64,000 bases of DNA from positions 1,364,001-1,428,000 of the forward strand of contig NZ_CP037948.1 in the NCBI RefSeq assembly GCF_004358425.1, written 5' to 3'. This document shows positions 35,162 to 45,297 of this stretch, piece by piece. Numbering within the stretch: the stretch's first letter is position 1; each line of letters starts with the position of its first letter. The position numbers and the translations under genes are program-made. This DNA is from Qipengyuania sediminis (GTDB lineage: Bacteria > Pseudomonadota > Alphaproteobacteria > Sphingomonadales > Sphingomonadaceae). The notes below the pieces were generated by a model. That model made no database searches, was not told the origin of the DNA, and saw nothing but the letters and a program-made list of their open reading frames with translations.

Positions 35162-35258
35162 CCGACATCGGAGGGAAACTGCTAGCCGATCAGCAAGCGC
35201 AACAGTCCTCGCCCCCCAAAAACATGACTCGCGGGCCTAGCAACAGAACCGCCCCACC
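35134..35258. repeat. 28-bp direct repeat at the 3' end of ssrA
   Basis: The same 28 bases, beginning GCGGGCCTAGCAACAGAACC and ending GCCCCACC, occur at 35134-35161 and again at 35231-35258, 69 bp apart. The first copy forms a 7-bp stem GGGGCGG/CCGCCCC with its flank (35131-35158) and probably closes the tmRNA coding piece; the second has lost most of that stem. It could be the footprint of integration at ssrA followed by deletion. The region 35162-35272 otherwise holds no gene. Confidence 0.75.
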
Positions 35259-35272
35259 TTCCGCCGATTGCG

Positions 35273-36142
35273 TCACCCGATCGGACGGCCCTCGCCGTCG
35301 CGCAGGCGGCGCGGCTCCAGGACGGCCGCACTTTCGATCAGGTCGAGCGCGATCTGCGCTGCGGCATAGCGCTCCGCCTCGCCGATCCAGGAAGCGGCGT
35401 TGGCGGCACCCGGCAGATTGCGGATTTCGGCCACCGCTTCGGCTACGCGGCCACTGCGCAGAAACATGCGCGCGCGTTCGATCCGGATGCGCGGCTGCGG
35501 AGACGGCGTGCTTTCATGGCGCACGGTGAAGAGCCGCGCAATCTCGCCGCGGATCTGCGACCACGAGCGGTTGCCACCATTGCGCGTGAGTTCAGGGGCT
35601 AGACCGTCGAGCCGCGCGATCAGCCGATCGAGCGTGACCGGTTGCCGCCCGAAGGCCAGCAGCGTCTCCACCGCATTGGGCATGGCATCGCCGAACCGCA
35701 GCCGCAGCTGATCGGCGAGGAAACCGAGGTCGTTGCCGCGATCGAGCGCGCGCCGCGCGGCGAAGGCGATCAGCAGACCTTCCGCGCGCGCGGCATTGCT
35801 GAAGGCGGCCTGCGCCTCGACATCGAGGCGCGCGATACGCTGCTCCGCCGCCGCCAGCCGCTGGTCGAGCCCGCCCTGCTGCTGGGCGACGATCTGCGCC
35901 GCCTCCACAGCTTGCTGGGCACCCGCACTGGTCGCGGGCGCAGGCGCTGCTGTGGGCGCGGCGATTACCGGCAGGGCCGCGGCACGCGGCGGCGAGGGCG
36001 GCGACATGCCCGGAATGCGGTCGGCGAAGCGCCACACCGCATAGCCGGCAAGAGCGGCACCGATCACGAAGGCGAGGATGACGGCGATGAGGACCGGCCG
36101 CGTCGATCGGCGGGCCTGCCGCTGGCTCGAATATGCGTCCAT
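35273..36142 (-). CDS. Mitofilin-like inner-membrane protein downstream of hemD
   Basis: A 289-residue protein: a short basic cytoplasmic end, one membrane helix (VLIAVILAFVIGAALAGYAVW, about 17-37), an Ala/Pro linker, a predicted coiled coil (about 75-125; GLDQRLAAAEQRIARLDVEAQ) and an all-helical C-terminal domain. This layout matches the alphaproteobacterial COG4223/mitofilin-type proteins usually encoded after hemD, which are related to the MICOS subunit Mic60 and implicated in membrane shaping. The gap to hemD is 65 bp. Family assignment rests on architecture and position. Confidence 0.75.
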   Translation of the reverse strand: MDAYSSQRQARRSTRPVLIAVILAFVIGAALAGYAVWRFADRIPGMSPPSPPRAAALPVIAAPTAAPAPATSAGAQQAVEAAQIVAQQQGGLDQRLAAAEQRIARLDVEAQAAFSNAARAEGLLIAFAARRALDRGNDLGFLADQLRLRFGDAMPNAVETLLAFGRQPVTLDRLIARLDGLAPELTRNGGNRSWSQIRGEIARLFTVRHESTPSPQPRIRIERARMFLRSGRVAEAVAEIRNLPGAANAASWIGEAERYAAAQIALDLIESAAVLEPRRLRDGEGRPIG

Positions 36143-36207
36143 CTAATCCCGTTCTACGACCCATCGGCGGACCGCTTCAGGCCCTGCCGCGTTCCCCTGT
36201 CCGCGCG

Positions 36208-36888
36208 CTATTTGCACAAAGTTAGCGCCTTGACCAGCAGCGCGCCATCGTCAGGCCGGTCGGCCCAATCGACCCCGGCCCAGCCCGGCCCCGCCGCAGC
36301 CGCGATCCGGGGCCCGAGCGCGAGCAGCCCGATGCCCGCTCTCGCGATGCCGAAGCGCTCGATCTCGCCCGCGAAATGCCGTGCTGCCGCCGCGGAATGC
36401 AGCGCCACCAGGGGACGATCGCACGCAAGATGCGCGGCGAAGGCGGCATCGATGGGAAGGGATCGAAAACGATAGACCGCGCGCTCGACCATCGTCTGGC
36501 CAGGATTGAGTACCAGCGACAACCGCTCCTCCCCGCCCAGGCGGAGATAGCGCAGGGGCGTCAGAGCCTCTGCATCGAGCACGCCCTGAAGCCCCCCCGT
36601 CCCGACCGTAGCGACGTGAAACCCCGCCGCGCTCGCAGCCCTCGCAGTCGCCTCGCCCACAGCGTGGACCGGCGCGCTGCGGTAGCGCGCGAGTTCCGGC
36701 CCGCCGTGGGTGAAGACGGCGGCGCTGCCGATAAGAAGCGCATCGAAGCGCTCTGCGGGCGGGGACCAGTGGATAGCTTCGGCTTCGAACAGGGGGTGGC
36801 CGACGACCGCGAGACCGGCGGCGCGCGCGGCTGCGGCGCTGGCGCTCCAGCCCGGTTCGGGGCGCAGCAGCGCGAGGGGACGGCTCAT
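36208..36888 (-). CDS. hemD: Uroporphyrinogen-III synthase
   Basis: A 226-residue protein that closes and isomerises hydroxymethylbilane to uroporphyrinogen III. HemD sequences diverge strongly. Recognisable parts are LALLRPEPGWSASAAAARAAG at the N-terminus, ALLIGSAAVFTHGG and the late SAAAARHFAGEI. The ATG overlaps the hemC stop by four bases, and this position is the strongest support. Confidence 0.88.
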   Translation of the reverse strand: MSRPLALLRPEPGWSASAAAARAAGLAVVGHPLFEAEAIHWSPPAERFDALLIGSAAVFTHGGPELARYRSAPVHAVGEATARAASAAGFHVATVGTGGLQGVLDAEALTPLRYLRLGGEERLSLVLNPGQTMVERAVYRFRSLPIDAAFAAHLACDRPLVALHSAAAARHFAGEIERFGIARAGIGLLALGPRIAAAAGPGWAGVDWADRPDDGALLVKALTLCK

Positions 36889-37823
36889 CGCGGCGGCTGG
36901 AAGCTGTCGCGAACCGCCGCCGGGGAGCGCGCGAGGAGCTCCGCGGCAAGAGCGGCGGGGGGTGCGGCGTCGCCGGGAACAAGCGCGATCCCGCCCGCGA
37001 CCCGCTCCGCCCCATCGAGACTGTAAATCGCGGCGGTAAGATGCAAGCCCTCGCTCTCCCAGCTGGAGAGGCAGGCGATCGCGCTGTGGCAGGAGCCGCC
37101 GAGAGCCGCCAGGAAGGCGCGTTCCGCCATCACCTCCGCCCGGCTCCTCGCGTGATCGACACCTTCAAGAAACGCACGCGTTTCTTCATCGGCGCTACGA
37201 CACTCGATCCCGATCGCGCCTTGCGAAGGGGCTGGCAGCCAATCGGTGGGATCGAGCCGCGTGCCCGCACCCCCTTCCCCCAGCCGCTCGAGCCCGGCGG
37301 CGGCCAGGAAGGTCGCCTGGACCTCGCCCGCGGCGAGCTTTGCCAGCCGGGTGGCGACATTGCCGCGGAACGTGACGGCGCGGCAATCGGGCCGGCGGTT
37401 CAGGAGCTGGGCCGCCCGGCGCGGGGCGCTCGTGCCCACCAGCGCGCCGGGCGGCAAAGCCTCGATCGATCGCGCGCCCAGCAACACATCGGCCTTGTCC
37501 ACGCGCGGCAGAACCGCGCCGATCACGAGGTCAGGAGGCCGTATCGTTTCCACATCCTTCAGCGAATGCACCGCGGCATCGATCCGTCCATCGGCCAGGC
37601 ACAGGTCGAGCTCGCGCGTCCACAGCGCCTTGCCGCCAAGCTCGGCGAGCGGGCGATCCTGGATCTTGTCGCCGCCTGCGGTGACGGGGACCAGCACGAC
37701 CGCTTCCGCCGGCCAGCCATGCGCCGCGATCAGCCGCGCGCGCGCCTCCTCCGCCTGCGCGATGGCGAGCGGCGAGCGGCGGGTGCCAAGGCGGAAGGGG
37801 GCGTCGGGGGTGGGGGCCGGCAT
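36885..37823 (-). CDS. hemC: Hydroxymethylbilane synthase (porphobilinogen deaminase)
   Basis: A 312-residue enzyme that joins four porphobilinogens into hydroxymethylbilane in tetrapyrrole biosynthesis. GTRRSPLAIAQAE is at 13-25, HSLKDVET at 86-93 carries the catalytic Asp90, and Cys245 in LGGSCHSAIA is the attachment site of the dipyrromethane cofactor. Arginine-rich substrate blocks (SAPRRAAQLL, FRGNVATRL) are present. It heads the operon hemC-hemD-mitofilin-like and is divergent from tsaD with only 45 bp between, so the promoters overlap. Confidence 0.95.
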   Translation of the reverse strand: MPAPTPDAPFRLGTRRSPLAIAQAEEARARLIAAHGWPAEAVVLVPVTAGGDKIQDRPLAELGGKALWTRELDLCLADGRIDAAVHSLKDVETIRPPDLVIGAVLPRVDKADVLLGARSIEALPPGALVGTSAPRRAAQLLNRRPDCRAVTFRGNVATRLAKLAAGEVQATFLAAAGLERLGEGGAGTRLDPTDWLPAPSQGAIGIECRSADEETRAFLEGVDHARSRAEVMAERAFLAALGGSCHSAIACLSSWESEGLHLTAAIYSLDGAERVAGGIALVPGDAAPPAALAAELLARSPAAVRDSFQPPR

Positions 37824-37868
37824 GAGGTCGCCTTGCCCTAACGGGCGAGCCCGCTAGAGGAAAGCGGG

Positions 37869-38909
37869 ATGGCGCTGGTCCTGGGCATCGAATCGAGCTG
37901 CGACGAAACGGCGGCGGCGCTGGTCACCTCCGACCGCCAGATCCTCGCCCAGCGCATCGCTTCGCAGGACGCGGCGCACGCGCCCTATGGCGGGGTGGTG
38001 CCCGAGATCGCCGCCCGCGCCCATGCCGAACGGCTGGCGCCGCTGATCGCGGGAGTGCTGGATGACGCGGGCGTCACGCTTGCCGGATGCGACGCGGTGG
38101 CGGCCACCGCGGGGCCCGGTTTGATCGGCGGGGTTATCGTCGGGCTGGTGAGCGCCAAGGCGCTGGCCATGGCGAGCGACAAGCCGCTCATCGCGATCAA
38201 TCATCTCGAAGGGCACGCGCTGAGCCCGCGGCTTGCCGCTCCGGCGCTCGGATTCCCCTATATCCTGCTGCTGGTCTCGGGCGGGCATTGCCAGATCCTG
38301 CGAGTCGAGGGAGTGGGCCGATACCGGCGGCTCGCGACCACCATCGACGATGCGCTGGGCGAAGCCTTCGACAAGACCGCCAAGATCCTCGGCCTCGGCT
38401 TCCCCGGCGGCCCGGCGGTCGAGCGCCTGGCGGCCGAGGGAGATCCCGTCGCGGTCCCCCTCCCCCGCCCGCTCTTGGGAAGTGCGGAGCCGCATTTCTC
38501 CTTCGCGGGGCTCAAGAGCGCGGTGCTGCGTGCACAACAATCCTGCACCCACAACGCAGCCGACATCGCGGCCAGTTTCCAGCAGGCGGCAATCGACTGC
38601 GTAACCGATCGGTTGCGTGTCGCGCTCGCCAGGACTGCCCCGGCCCCCACGCTGGTGGTGGCCGGCGGGGTCGCGGCCAATGCCCGCGTGCGCAAGGCGC
38701 TCCAGGCGCTGTCGGTCGAACACGACATGGGTTTTTCCGCACCGCCCCCTGCGCTCTGCACTGACAATGCCGCGATGATCGCCTGGGCAGGCTGCGAGCG
38801 GCTGGCATTGCCCGACTTTCGCCCGGATCCGCTCGATACGGCCGCGCGCCCGCGCTGGCCGCTCGATCCCGAGGCCGAGCCCGTTCGCGGTGCGGGGGTA
38901 AAGGCGTGA
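37869..38909 (+). CDS. tsaD: tRNA N6-adenosine threonylcarbamoyltransferase
   Basis: A 346-residue ASKHA-fold enzyme that forms t6A at position 37 of ANN-decoding tRNAs together with TsaB and TsaE. It starts LGIESSCDETAAALV. The metal-binding histidines are in NHLEGHALSP (His112 and His116), and ATP-binding segments are VSGGHCQIL and TIDDALGEAFDKTAK. The C-terminus is intact. The stop overlaps the GTG start of gpsA. Confidence 0.96.
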   Translation: MALVLGIESSCDETAAALVTSDRQILAQRIASQDAAHAPYGGVVPEIAARAHAERLAPLIAGVLDDAGVTLAGCDAVAATAGPGLIGGVIVGLVSAKALAMASDKPLIAINHLEGHALSPRLAAPALGFPYILLLVSGGHCQILRVEGVGRYRRLATTIDDALGEAFDKTAKILGLGFPGGPAVERLAAEGDPVAVPLPRPLLGSAEPHFSFAGLKSAVLRAQQSCTHNAADIAASFQQAAIDCVTDRLRVALARTAPAPTLVVAGGVAANARVRKALQALSVEHDMGFSAPPPALCTDNAAMIAWAGCERLALPDFRPDPLDTAARPRWPLDPEAEPVRGAGVKA

Positions 38910-39901
38910 GGATCGGGGTGCTCGGCGGCGGGGCCTGGGGGACGGCGCTGGCGCAGATGCTCGCCTCCGAGGGGCGCGAGGTGCTGCTGTGGGCGTTCGA
39001 ACCGGCGGTCGTCGAAGCGATCAACCGCGATCATCGCAATCCCGATTATCTGCCCGCCGCCGCCCTCTCGCCCACGATCCGCGCCACCGGCGATCTTCTC
39101 GAAATGGCCTCGCTCGACAGCCTGCTGGTGGTTACCCCCGCGCAGCACATGGGCCGCGTGCTTGGCGCCATGGGCAAGCATCCGCGCGATCTGGTGCTGT
39201 GCTCCAAAGGCATCGACGCCGAGACGGGCAATCTGCTGCACCATCTCGCCGCCAGCATCGCGCCTGCGAGCGAGGTCGCGGTCCTTTCCGGCCCCACCTT
39301 CGCGCATGAAGTCGCCGCCGGGCTCCCCACCGCGGTCACGCTCGCCTGCGGGGGCGGAGAGGCGCAGTGGCAGCGGCTCGCCCCGGCGATAGCGCGCCCC
39401 GCCTTCCGCCCCTATTTCTCCGACGACCTCGCCGGCGCGGAAATCGGCGGGGCGGTCAAGAACGTGCTCGCGATCGCCTGCGGCGTGGTCGAGGGGCTGG
39501 CGCTGGGCCAGAACGCGCGCGCGGCGCTGATCGCGCGCGGCTATGCCGAAATGCTGCGCTTCGGCGAGGCGCTGGGCGCGCGGGCGGAGACGCTCTCCGG
39601 GCTGTGCGGACTCGGCGATCTGGTCCTCACCTGCTCCAGCACCGCGAGCCGGAATTTCTCGCTCGGCAAGGCGCTTGGAGAAGGGGGCGATCCAATGGCC
39701 TTGATGGCCGACCGCCGCACCGTGGCCGAAGGCGCCTTCACTGCCCCGGTGCTCGCGCGCATGGCCGCCGAGCGGCGCGTCGCCATGCCGATCGTGGAGG
39801 CAACCCTGCGGCTCCTCGGGGGCGATCCTGCGGGTGAGGTGGTCGCCGCTCTGCTCGCTCGACCCCTGCGCGCCGAAAGCGTTCTGGGGGGCGGACCCTG
39901 A
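38906..39901 (+). CDS. gpsA: Glycerol-3-phosphate dehydrogenase [NAD(P)+]
   Basis: A 331-residue enzyme that reduces dihydroxyacetone phosphate to sn-glycerol-3-phosphate for phospholipid synthesis. The cofactor motif is GVLGGGAWGTALAQ (4-17); catalytic and substrate blocks are GGAVKNVLAIACGV (Lys near 190) and GLCGLGDLVLTCSS with SRNFSLG. It starts at GTG 38906, coupled to tsaD. Its stop region CTGA is the likely translation start of the flippase gene behind it. Confidence 0.95.
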   Translation: MRIGVLGGGAWGTALAQMLASEGREVLLWAFEPAVVEAINRDHRNPDYLPAAALSPTIRATGDLLEMASLDSLLVVTPAQHMGRVLGAMGKHPRDLVLCSKGIDAETGNLLHHLAASIAPASEVAVLSGPTFAHEVAAGLPTAVTLACGGGEAQWQRLAPAIARPAFRPYFSDDLAGAEIGGAVKNVLAIACGVVEGLALGQNARAALIARGYAEMLRFGEALGARAETLSGLCGLGDLVLTCSSTASRNFSLGKALGEGGDPMALMADRRTVAEGAFTAPVLARMAAERRVAMPIVEATLRLLGGDPAGEVVAALLARPLRAESVLGGGP

Positions 39902-40002
39902 CCACCAGCGACCCTGCGGCGCCCGCTGCCGCGACGGATGCGCGCGACGCCGATATCGCGGCGCTGGCCAAGGGCGGGCGGCAGAACTTCGCCGGCTTCC
40001 TG

Positions 40003-41406
40003 ATGCGCCTTGCCGCGCGCATCCCGTTCCTGCTCATCGCCGGACGGCTTTACGGCGCCGAATCGCTGGGCCGCTTCGCCTCCGCCCTGGTGATCGTGGA
40101 GCTGGCCGCGCAGCTCGCCTCGCTCGGCGAGAAGCGCGGCCTCGCGCAGCGGCTGGCCAATGCGGGCGAGGCCCATCCCGCCAATGTGGTGTGGGAAGGC
40201 ATGCTGCTCGCCGCCACGCTGTCGGCGGGGGCCATGCTGCTCCTGTGGTTCTTGCCCGCGCCGCTGTTTCCGAGCGGCGGCTATAGCGATCTCGACCTCC
40301 TGATCGTGCTCGCCATCCCGGGCTTTGCGCTTACGGAGATCCTGCTGGCGGCCCAGGCCTACCGCTTCGATGTCGCGACCACGGTGCGCGCCCGCGCCCT
40401 GGTCGAGCCGTGGACGATCTCGATCGCTGCGGGCCTGTTTTGGTTATGGGAACCGACCCGCGCGGCGGGGCTGGGGCTCGCTTACCTCGCATCGATCTAT
40501 GCCGGCCTTGTGACCGCATTTATTCCGTTCCTGCGCCATTACGGCCTGCCGCAGGCGCTGTCGCTCAGGCCCAGGGGGCTGGCACGCACAGTTTCGCGCG
40601 CTGCGCCCCTGGCCGCCGCCGATGCAATCGAATGGGGCACCCGGCGGCTCGACCTCTTCATCCTCGGCCTCTTCGCGGGACCGGTTGTGGTCGGCATCTA
40701 TTACGCCGTCCAGCAGGTCGCGAGCCTGCCGCAAAAGCTCAAGACCAGTTTCGAGCCGATCCTGGGCCCCGTGATCACCGGCAATCTGAAGACGCGCGAT
40801 TATGCCGCGATCGCGCGCCACGTCAGCCAGGTGGGGTTCTGGATCATCGCCATGCAGGTCGGGATCGCGCTCGCGCTCGGCATTCCGGGTGAGGCGGTGA
40901 TGGGCCTGCTCGGTCCCAATTTCGTCGGCGGCACCGGCGCGCTCGCCTTCCTGCTGCTCGCCGAAGTGGCCGCGGCGACCGCCGTGATCGCGGAGGCGGT
41001 GCTGATCTATATCGCGCGGGTCCGCAATCTCATCGTCTCGGCCGCCACCATCGCGCTGCAGGGCGTGCTGACGGTGGCTCTGATCCTCGCCTTCCGGGAC
41101 GCGGGCTATCCCGAAACCTATCAGGCGGCGGGCGCCGCCATGGCCCTGCTGGTGGCGCTGTCCTTCGCCAGCCTTCTGAAGGCGCGCATGGCCTCGCGCC
41201 TGTTGGGTCATCGGGTCTCCGCCTTCCGCTGGCCTTTGGTCTGGGCGGCGGGGCCGGCGGTCCTGGTCGGCCATGGCGCGACATATCTTCCCGAATGGCT
41301 GGAACTGGCGGTTGGCGCGCCCGCGATTCTGGCGGTCTACGGCTTGGTCATCTGGCGGCGCGGCTTCGGGCCGGAGGATCGGGCCCTGTTCCGCCGCGCC
41401 GGCTGA
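40003..41406 (+). CDS. Polysaccharide flippase (MOP/Wzx-like membrane protein)
   Basis: The first canonical start, ATG 40003, gives 467 residues with about 12 to 14 membrane helices (RIPFLLIAGRLYGAESLGRF, AFLLLAEVAAATAVIAEAVL). The frame is open from the gpsA stop, and the codons before 40003 read IAALAKGGRQNFAGFL, which looks like genuine flippase N-terminus. The real start may therefore be the non-standard CTG at 39898, overlapping the gpsA stop, giving about 502 residues. MOP-family flippases move lipid-linked glycans across the inner membrane. Confidence 0.85.
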   Translation: MRLAARIPFLLIAGRLYGAESLGRFASALVIVELAAQLASLGEKRGLAQRLANAGEAHPANVVWEGMLLAATLSAGAMLLLWFLPAPLFPSGGYSDLDLLIVLAIPGFALTEILLAAQAYRFDVATTVRARALVEPWTISIAAGLFWLWEPTRAAGLGLAYLASIYAGLVTAFIPFLRHYGLPQALSLRPRGLARTVSRAAPLAAADAIEWGTRRLDLFILGLFAGPVVVGIYYAVQQVASLPQKLKTSFEPILGPVITGNLKTRDYAAIARHVSQVGFWIIAMQVGIALALGIPGEAVMGLLGPNFVGGTGALAFLLLAEVAAATAVIAEAVLIYIARVRNLIVSAATIALQGVLTVALILAFRDAGYPETYQAAGAAMALLVALSFASLLKARMASRLLGHRVSAFRWPLVWAAGPAVLVGHGATYLPEWLELAVGAPAILAVYGLVIWRRGFGPEDRALFRRAG

Positions 41407-41464
41407 TACTTGGCGCGGCGGGGGCGCGGCGTTACACAGCCTGGCCGAACGAAGGGGTGGGACC

Positions 41465-41935
41465 ATGGAATTCGTCGAGACAAACTGGCTGCTGATCCTC
41501 CTGGGCGCGCTCGCGGTGATCGCGGTGGCCTGGTACATCTTCCATGCGACCCGGCGCACCACCATCGCGGGAGAGCGGCGCGACGTCCTCGACGAAGGGG
41601 CCGCGCCGGCGCCACGCAATCAGGCGCTGATCGATACCCCCCCGCCCGGCCCGGCCCCAGGCCCCTCCGTGACCCCCGCTACCACCGCGCCAGAGGGCAG
41701 CGACCTCACCCGCATCAAGGGCGTCGGGCCCAAGCTCGTGGCCGAACTCGCCGCGCTCGGCGTGACCCGGGTCGAGCAGGTGGCGAGCTGGACCAAGGCC
41801 GATGAGGAGCGGATCGACGCGCAGCTCGGCCGCTTCCAGGGCCGCGTCGCGCGTGACGAATGGGTGGCGCAGGCCAAGCTGCTAAGCACGGGCGATGCGG
41901 CGGGCTACGCCCAGCGCTTCGGCAACACCAGCTGA
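41465..41935 (+). CDS. Membrane-anchored helix-hairpin-helix protein
   Basis: A 156-residue protein: an N-terminal membrane helix (WLLILLGALAVIAVAWYIF, about 8-26), a Pro/Ala-rich linker (about 45-78) and a C-terminal helix-hairpin-helix domain (LTRIKGVGPKLVAELAALG, then VEQVASWTKADEERIDAQLG). This C-terminal domain is known from small proteins and from extended L21 ribosomal proteins of alphaproteobacteria. It may bind nucleic acid near the membrane. The ATG follows a GAAGGGG site. The function is unknown. Confidence 0.78.
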   Translation: MEFVETNWLLILLGALAVIAVAWYIFHATRRTTIAGERRDVLDEGAAPAPRNQALIDTPPPGPAPGPSVTPATTAPEGSDLTRIKGVGPKLVAELAALGVTRVEQVASWTKADEERIDAQLGRFQGRVARDEWVAQAKLLSTGDAAGYAQRFGNTS

Positions 41936-41944
41936 CTCGACAGG

Positions 41945-41959
41945 CCCGCGACTCGCGGG
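41945..41959. terminator. Short hairpin after the helix-hairpin-helix gene
   Basis: CCCGCG (41945-41950) and CGCGGG (41954-41959) form a 6-bp stem with a three-base loop between two co-directional genes. There is no T-run, so it is at best a weak terminator or attenuator before the response regulator gene. Confidence 0.3.
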
Positions 41960-42008
41960 TTACACTCGTGGTTACCCGGGCCGCCGCATTCATACGGGAG
42001 TCGAAACC

Positions 42009-42368
42009 ATGGCACAGCCGGTTATCCTCGTTGCCGAGGACGAACCCATCATCGCGCACGACCTGTGCGACACGGTGGAGGAAGCCGGCTTTACCGTGGC
42101 CGGCCCCTTCGACGACGCCTCGAGTGCGATGGCATCCTTCCGCGAACACAAGCCCGATGTCGCGATCCTCGATGTCAATCTCCAGGGCGGCACCGCTTAT
42201 CGCCTCGCCGAACAGATGATGGAGGAGGACGTGCCCGTGATCTTCCATTCCGGCCAGGTCAGCTCCGACGAGGTCCATGCGCTCTATCCCAAGGCGGCGA
42301 CGCTGTCGAAGCCGTGCCCGCCCAATGTGATCATCGAGACGGTGCAGCAGGCGCTCGACAACGGGTGA
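42009..42368 (+). CDS. Single-domain response regulator
   Basis: A 119-residue stand-alone receiver. The acidic pair is Glu10-Asp11 (VAEDEPI), the phosphoacceptor is Asp55 in AILDVNLQGG, the switch Ser is in VIFHSG and the conserved Lys is in LSKPCP. There is no output domain, so it works by protein contact or phosphate transfer. The VNL-x-GG block is shared with receivers that partner HWE/HisKA_2 kinases and general-stress phosphorelays of alphaproteobacteria. No kinase is adjacent; the nearest is at 45298-46404. Confidence 0.88.
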   Translation: MAQPVILVAEDEPIIAHDLCDTVEEAGFTVAGPFDDASSAMASFREHKPDVAILDVNLQGGTAYRLAEQMMEEDVPVIFHSGQVSSDEVHALYPKAATLSKPCPPNVIIETVQQALDNG

Positions 42369-42446
42369 CCGGGGGCTGAGCGCGGCGCTTGCTTGCCGCC
42401 GCCCCGCCTGACATGGGCGCGGGGCGACTAGCAAAGGAGCGTCTGC

Positions 42447-43630
<1,184 letters not shown>

Positions 43631-43631
<1 letters not shown>

Positions 43632-44278
43632 TGAAGCTGTTCGGCTACTTCCACAGCTCGACCAGCTATCGCCTGAGGATCGCGCTGAACCTCAAGGGGC
43701 TGGCATACGAGAACGTGCCGGTGAACCTCGTCGCAGGCGAGCAGAAGGCGGCCGATTACGTTGCGCGCGACCCGTTCGGCTCGGTGCCGCTGCTGGAGGC
43801 GGGAGGCCGGGCGCGGGCACAGTCGATGGCGCAGCTCGCATGGCTGGACGAAGCCTATCCAGAGCCCCCACTGCTGCCCCGCGATCTCGAGGCCCGCTTC
43901 ACCGCGCGCGAGCTCGCCTATGCCATCGCCACCGAGACCCATGCGGTCAACAATCTTCCGGTGCTGAACTATCTCAAGAGCGCATTCGGCGCCTCGGCCG
44001 AGCAGACCGGAGCATGGTATCGCCATTGGCTTGACCGCACCTTCGCACCGATCGAGGCGCGCCTCGCCGAGCATGGTGCCGGCGATTTCCTCTTCGAGCG
44101 GCCCGGACTGTTCGAAGTGGTTCTGCTGCCCCAGCTCTACAATGCCCGGCGTTTCGAGCTCGACCTCGCACCCTACCCCCGCATGACGCGGATCGAGGCA
44201 GCGTGCCTCGCACTCGAGGCGTTCCAGCGCGCCCACCCCGACAATCAAGCCGACAATCCGGAAAAGGCCTCGACATGA
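43631..44278 (+). CDS. maiA: Maleylacetoacetate isomerase (zeta-class GST)
   Basis: A 215-residue glutathione transferase-fold enzyme that isomerises maleylacetoacetate to fumarylacetoacetate in tyrosine/homogentisate degradation. The N-terminal SSTSYRLRIALNLKGL is the zeta-class signature with active-site Ser and Thr, and ARAQSMAQLAWLDEAYP covers the glutathione site. It lies between gcdH and a fumarylacetoacetase-family gene with short overlaps, giving a mixed aromatic/organic-acid catabolic operon. No homogentisate dioxygenase is in the window. Confidence 0.9.
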
Positions 44279-45285
44279 AACTCGCCAGCTTCAACGACGG
44301 CAGCCGCGACGGGAAGCTCGTCGTCGTCTCGAAGGATTTGACGCGATGCTGCGCCGCCGGGCTGATCGCGCCGACGCTGCAATTCGCGCTCGACAACTGG
44401 GCGCGGATCGCTCCCCGGCTCGAAGCGCTCTACCGTGATGTCGAGCATCAGGCGGTTCCCTGCGACCGCTTCCACGAGCGCGAGGCCTTGAGCCCCCTCC
44501 CCCGCGCCTACCAGTGGGCGGACGGCAGTGCCTATATCAACCATGTCGAGCTGGTCCGAAAAGCGCGCGGGGCGGAGGTGCCCGAAAGCTTCTACCACGA
44601 TCCGCTGATGTATCAGGGGGGCAGCGACGGTTTCCTCGCGCCCCGGCAGGACATACCGCTCGGCGATCCCGCCTGGGGCTGCGACATGGAAGGCGAGATC
44701 GCCTGCATCACCGACGATGTGCCGATGGGCGTCTCCGCGGAAGATGCGGCAGGCCACATCAAGCTGCTTATGCTTGTCAACGATGTAAGCCTGCGCGGGC
44801 TCATCCCGGGCGAGCTGGCCAAAGGCTTCGGCTTCTTCCAGTCCAAGCCCGCCAGCGCCTTTTCGCCGGTGGCGGTAACGCCCGACGAGCTGGCCGAGGC
44901 CTGGGCGGGAAATGTCATCCATCTCCCTCTGATGGTTGACTATAACGGCCAGCCCTTCGGCCGGGCCAATGCGGGGAAGGACGCGACCTTCAGTCTCGCC
45001 GACCTCATCGCGCATGCAGCGAAGACCCGCAATCTTTGTGGGGGTTCGATCATCGGCAGCGGTACGATTTCGAACCAGGGGCCGGAGGGCGACCCCGGCA
45101 AACCGGTCAGCGAAGGCGGCGCGGGCTATAGCTGCATCGCCGAAATCCGCATGATCGAACAGATCGGCACCGGCGAGCCCAGGACGCGCTTCATGCAGGC
45201 CGGCGACACCGTCCGCGTCGAAATGCGCGATGCCGCCGGCCATTCGATTTTCGGCGCGATCGAGCAGACGGTAGTCGCGGTCTGA
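44275..45285 (+). CDS. Fumarylacetoacetate hydrolase-family protein
   Basis: A 336-residue FAH-family enzyme starting MKLASFNDGSRDGKLVVVS at 44275, overlapping maiA by four bases. Metal-binding positions are in the DMEGEIACI and VNDVSLRG blocks, and GSGTISNQGPEGDPG and GDTVRVEM are typical of the fold. With maiA upstream it most likely cleaves fumarylacetoacetate to fumarate and acetoacetate, the last step of tyrosine breakdown. Some family members act on other acylpyruvates, so the substrate is inferred from context. Confidence 0.88.
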   Translation: MKLASFNDGSRDGKLVVVSKDLTRCCAAGLIAPTLQFALDNWARIAPRLEALYRDVEHQAVPCDRFHEREALSPLPRAYQWADGSAYINHVELVRKARGAEVPESFYHDPLMYQGGSDGFLAPRQDIPLGDPAWGCDMEGEIACITDDVPMGVSAEDAAGHIKLLMLVNDVSLRGLIPGELAKGFGFFQSKPASAFSPVAVTPDELAEAWAGNVIHLPLMVDYNGQPFGRANAGKDATFSLADLIAHAAKTRNLCGGSIIGSGTISNQGPEGDPGKPVSEGGAGYSCIAEIRMIEQIGTGEPRTRFMQAGDTVRVEMRDAAGHSIFGAIEQTVVAV

Positions 45286-45297
45286 CCATGGCAGGCG

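Noticed and set aside
35162-35272. tRNA or small gene after ssrA
   Set aside because: No cloverleaf, CCA end or frame with a ribosome site was found. Only the second copy of the 28-bp repeat is present.
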